From JASFWK01 sp050049355 (lineage in GTDB: Bacteria > Chloroflexota > Anaerolineae > B4-G1 > DUEL01), in contig JASFWK010000123.1 of NCBI GenBank assembly GCA_050049355.1, forward strand, positions 1 through 6,264: a stretch of 6,264 bases of DNA, in the 5' to 3' direction. Positions 5,417 through 6,264 of this stretch are shown here, piece by piece. Both the position numbers and the translations under genes were made by a program. Under the pieces are notes generated by a model that was given only the letters and a program-made list of their open reading frames with translations, ran no database searches and was not told the origin of the DNA. Position 1 is the stretch's first letter. Every line of letters begins with the position of its first letter.

Positions 5417-5795
5417 CCTCACCCTCCTCCATATGTCGCCCATAGACACCCAGCATCCGATCGATCAGACCACGCGTCTCCTCCAGATCACGCGTCCACC
5501 AACTGAGCACCTCATCACCGAGGGAAGTGAGCCTATACACCCGGCGAGGCGGCCCTTGCGTTTCCTCCTCCTCCCACTTGGAGGTCACCCAGCCCCTTTC
5601 CTCCATATCCCGCAGCGCCCGATAGACCGCACTGGAGTTCACGTCGTCGAGACCGAACTGGTCGAGTCGCTCAATGAGGGTGTAGCCGTGGGCCGGGCCG
5701 TGATGAAGGAGTAGCAGCAAGGTCGGCTGGAGCATCCGCACCGCTCGACGGGAGCACCCCCGCCGCCGCCATCTGTGACCGTGTCCTCTTCCCAT
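5403..5795 (-). CDS. PadR-family transcriptional regulator
   Basis: This 130-residue PadR-type winged-helix repressor has the core at about 21-95: LQPTLLLLLHHGPAHGYTLIERL (22-44), SSAVYRALRDMEERGWV as recognition helix region (54-70), and the wing EEEETQGPPRRVYRLTSLG (75-93). A C-terminal helix (95-125), normally the dimerisation element, follows. The N-terminus is an unusual extension, MGRGHGHRWRRRGCSRR, with two His, many Arg and the only Cys (C14), which could sense metal or redox state or simply contact DNA. The ATG at 5795 is chosen because GGAGGAG ends 4 nt upstream and the promoter lies immediately before; the upstream in-frame start at 5906 would precede that promoter. It heads the operon and overlaps the DUF364 gene, so it probably controls its own promoter and the genes downstream (inference). 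Confidence 0.92.
   Translation of the reverse strand: MGRGHGHRWRRRGCSRRAVRMLQPTLLLLLHHGPAHGYTLIERLDQFGLDDVNSSAVYRALRDMEERGWVTSKWEEEETQGPPRRVYRLTSLGDEVLSWWTRDLEETRGLIDRMLGVYGRHMEEGEGDYH
5423..5430 (-). promoter_or_regulatory. Ribosome binding site deciding the DUF364 start
   Basis: Minus-strand GGAGGAGG lies inside the 3' end of the padR gene, with 6 nt to GTG 5416. It is downstream of the alternative starts at 5449 and 5443, so these are less likely to be used. Confidence 0.75.
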
Positions 5796-5816
5796 TTTTC
5801 TCCTCCTGCGCTTCAA

Positions 5817-5845
5817 AGTATAACACACTATGTGCAATTTGTCAA
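5817..5845 (-). promoter_or_regulatory. Sigma-70-type promoter of the padR operon
   Basis: Minus-strand TTGACA (5845-5840) is a perfect -35. A 17-bp spacer (5839-5823) separates it from TATACT (5822-5817), one base from the -10 consensus. The predicted start is near 5810, giving a leader of about 15 nt that contains little more than the ribosome binding site. The sequence is AT-rich in an otherwise GC-rich window. It is the only near-consensus promoter I found on either strand. Confidence 0.85.
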
Positions 5846-5852
5846 TAGACAA
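5824..5852. promoter_or_regulatory. Two dyads overlapping the padR promoter, candidate PadR operator
   Basis: TTGTC-AATA-GACAA (5839-5852) is a perfect inverted repeat covering the -35 hexamer. CACA-CTA-TGTG (5824-5834) is a second one in the promoter spacer. Known PadR operators are short dyads of the ATGT-N8-ACAT type placed over the promoter of the regulator's own gene. The placement here would block RNA polymerase. The dyads are seen directly; which one PadR binds, if either, is inferred. Confidence 0.5.
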
Positions 5853-6018
5853 CTTGTAAATAGATCCCTGACTAGATCCTGGCAACCGCAATGGGGGAAG
5901 AAACAAGGCAATAACGGAGGGCTACTCGAAGGGAGTGACCTATTCCAGTCAGCAGGTGGTAGCAGTGTCACCGAATCCAGCGGGGCAAGCCCAGCTCGTG
6001 GATGGCAGCTTTGCAGGT

Positions 6019-6264
6019 CTACTGCCCGGTAGTTGCAGCCAGAGAGAGCCGGCGCAGCATCCCATCTAGCCGCTGAAGGTCCCCTGCCAGAAGACGCGCC
6101 AGTTCACGGCCTGCCTCCACCAGGAACTCTTCCCCCTCGCCGGCTGGGCGGGCCGCAGCCGCCAGGCGTAGGCTGGCGGTCAGCAGCGCGTCGGCAGGGA
6201 CTGTAGGGGCATCCAATACCAGCCGGAAGTAGTCGAACCGCTGGGTGAAAGCAATTACCTCGTC
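6019..6264 (-). CDS. C-terminal end of an unrecognised protein, cut by the right edge
   Basis: The frame is open from the window edge (6264) to a TAG at 6021-6019, giving 81 visible residues and no need for an internal start. A TTG at 6216 would give a 65-residue product but has no convincing ribosome binding site, so the gene most likely begins outside the window. The fragment is alpha-helical, Ala/Leu/Arg-rich and soluble: DEVIAFTQRFDYFRLVL, then ALLTASLRLAAAARPAG, then EEFLVEAGRELARLLAGDL. There are no Cys residues or recognisable motifs. The GC-biased third positions match the other genes. It lies upstream of the padR promoter, separated by about 170 nt with no strong signal, and is probably a separate transcription unit. 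Confidence 0.6.
   Translation of the reverse strand, partial: DEVIAFTQRFDYFRLVLDAPTVPADALLTASLRLAAAARPAGEGEEFLVEAGRELARLLAGDLQRLDGMLRRLSLAATTGQ

Noticed and set aside
3830..5714. Long plus-strand open frames across the Mrp and DUF364 genes
   Set aside because: They are antisense to well-supported genes with intact motifs, have shadow-like composition (Arg/Ser/His-rich) and lack ribosome binding sites.
5861..5879. Direct repeat TAGATCC (5861-5867 and 5873-5879) upstream of the padR promoter
   Set aside because: Seven bases repeated once could be chance; there is no symmetry or further copy to support a binding site.
5796..5906. 37-residue N-terminal extension of PadR from an upstream start at 5906
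   Set aside because: It would span the near-consensus promoter and the ribosome binding site just before ATG 5795, and has no PadR-like sequence.
5979..5996. Imperfect hairpin (AGCGGGGC / GCCCAGCT) after the right-edge gene as a terminator
   Set aside because: Only about 8 bp with a mismatch, a 2-nt loop as written and no T-run; too weak to call.
1..6264. CRISPR arrays, tRNA or rRNA genes, insertion sequences
   Set aside because: No spaced direct repeats, no tRNA-like cloverleaf, and no transposase or terminal inverted repeats were seen on reading through the window.

Overview
The window is a compact, GC-rich bacterial region in which every supportable gene lies on the minus strand, so it is read from right to left. 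The GC-biased third codon positions, PadR regulator, paired DUF5320 proteins, Mrp-type ATPase and NifX-like proteins suggest an anaerobic bacterium. A Chloroflexota (Anaerolineae/Dehalococcoidia-like) or Clostridia-like source is my best guess. This is an impression from gene content, because there is no rRNA or other phylogenetic marker here.

Layout in transcription order: (1) the C-terminal end of an unrecognised protein at 6264-6019, cut by the window edge; (2) a 223-bp gap holding a near-consensus sigma-70 promoter (TTGACA, 17 bp, TATACT) with small dyads over it; (3) a PadR-family regulator with a His/Arg-rich N-terminus; (4) a DUF4213/DUF364 protein; (5) an Mrp/NBP35-type P-loop ATPase with an N-terminal MIP18 domain; (6, 7) two small Gly/Arg-rich DUF5320-like proteins; (8) a 144-bp gap with a strong GC-rich inverted repeat and a possible secondary -10 element; (9, 10) two adjacent proteins of the dinitrogenase iron-molybdenum cofactor family (NifX/NifB C-terminal type, PF02579); (11) a MobB-like GTPase fused to a four-cysteine Fe-S domain; (12) a doubtful 34-codon ORF; (13) a 2x[4Fe-4S] ferredoxin with an Arg-rich tail that may be a frameshift product; (14) a small ORF; (15) an apparent start codon with a good ribosome binding site that runs off the left edge. 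Several neighbours overlap by 4-14 nt or are only a few nt apart, as expected of one operon starting at the PadR promoter.

No nitrogenase structural gene, nifB/E/N, or complete molybdopterin pathway is visible. Two PF02579 proteins with an Mrp ATPase, a ferredoxin and a P-loop/Fe-S fusion resemble the gene neighbourhoods of the 'orange protein' (a Mo-Cu cluster protein of the same family) and of other uncharacterised non-nitrogenase metal-cluster systems. My working inference is a small metal- or Fe-S-cluster assembly, carrier or sensing system: Mrp and the MobB-like protein as nucleotide-driven carriers, the ferredoxin as electron donor, the NifX-like proteins as cluster acceptors, DUF364 as a possible metal/ligand-binding protein, and PadR as the local regulator. 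The strongest unexpected signal is that both NifX-like proteins and one DUF5320 protein end in the same ungapped 22-residue heptad helix, which suggests that these proteins assemble with each other.
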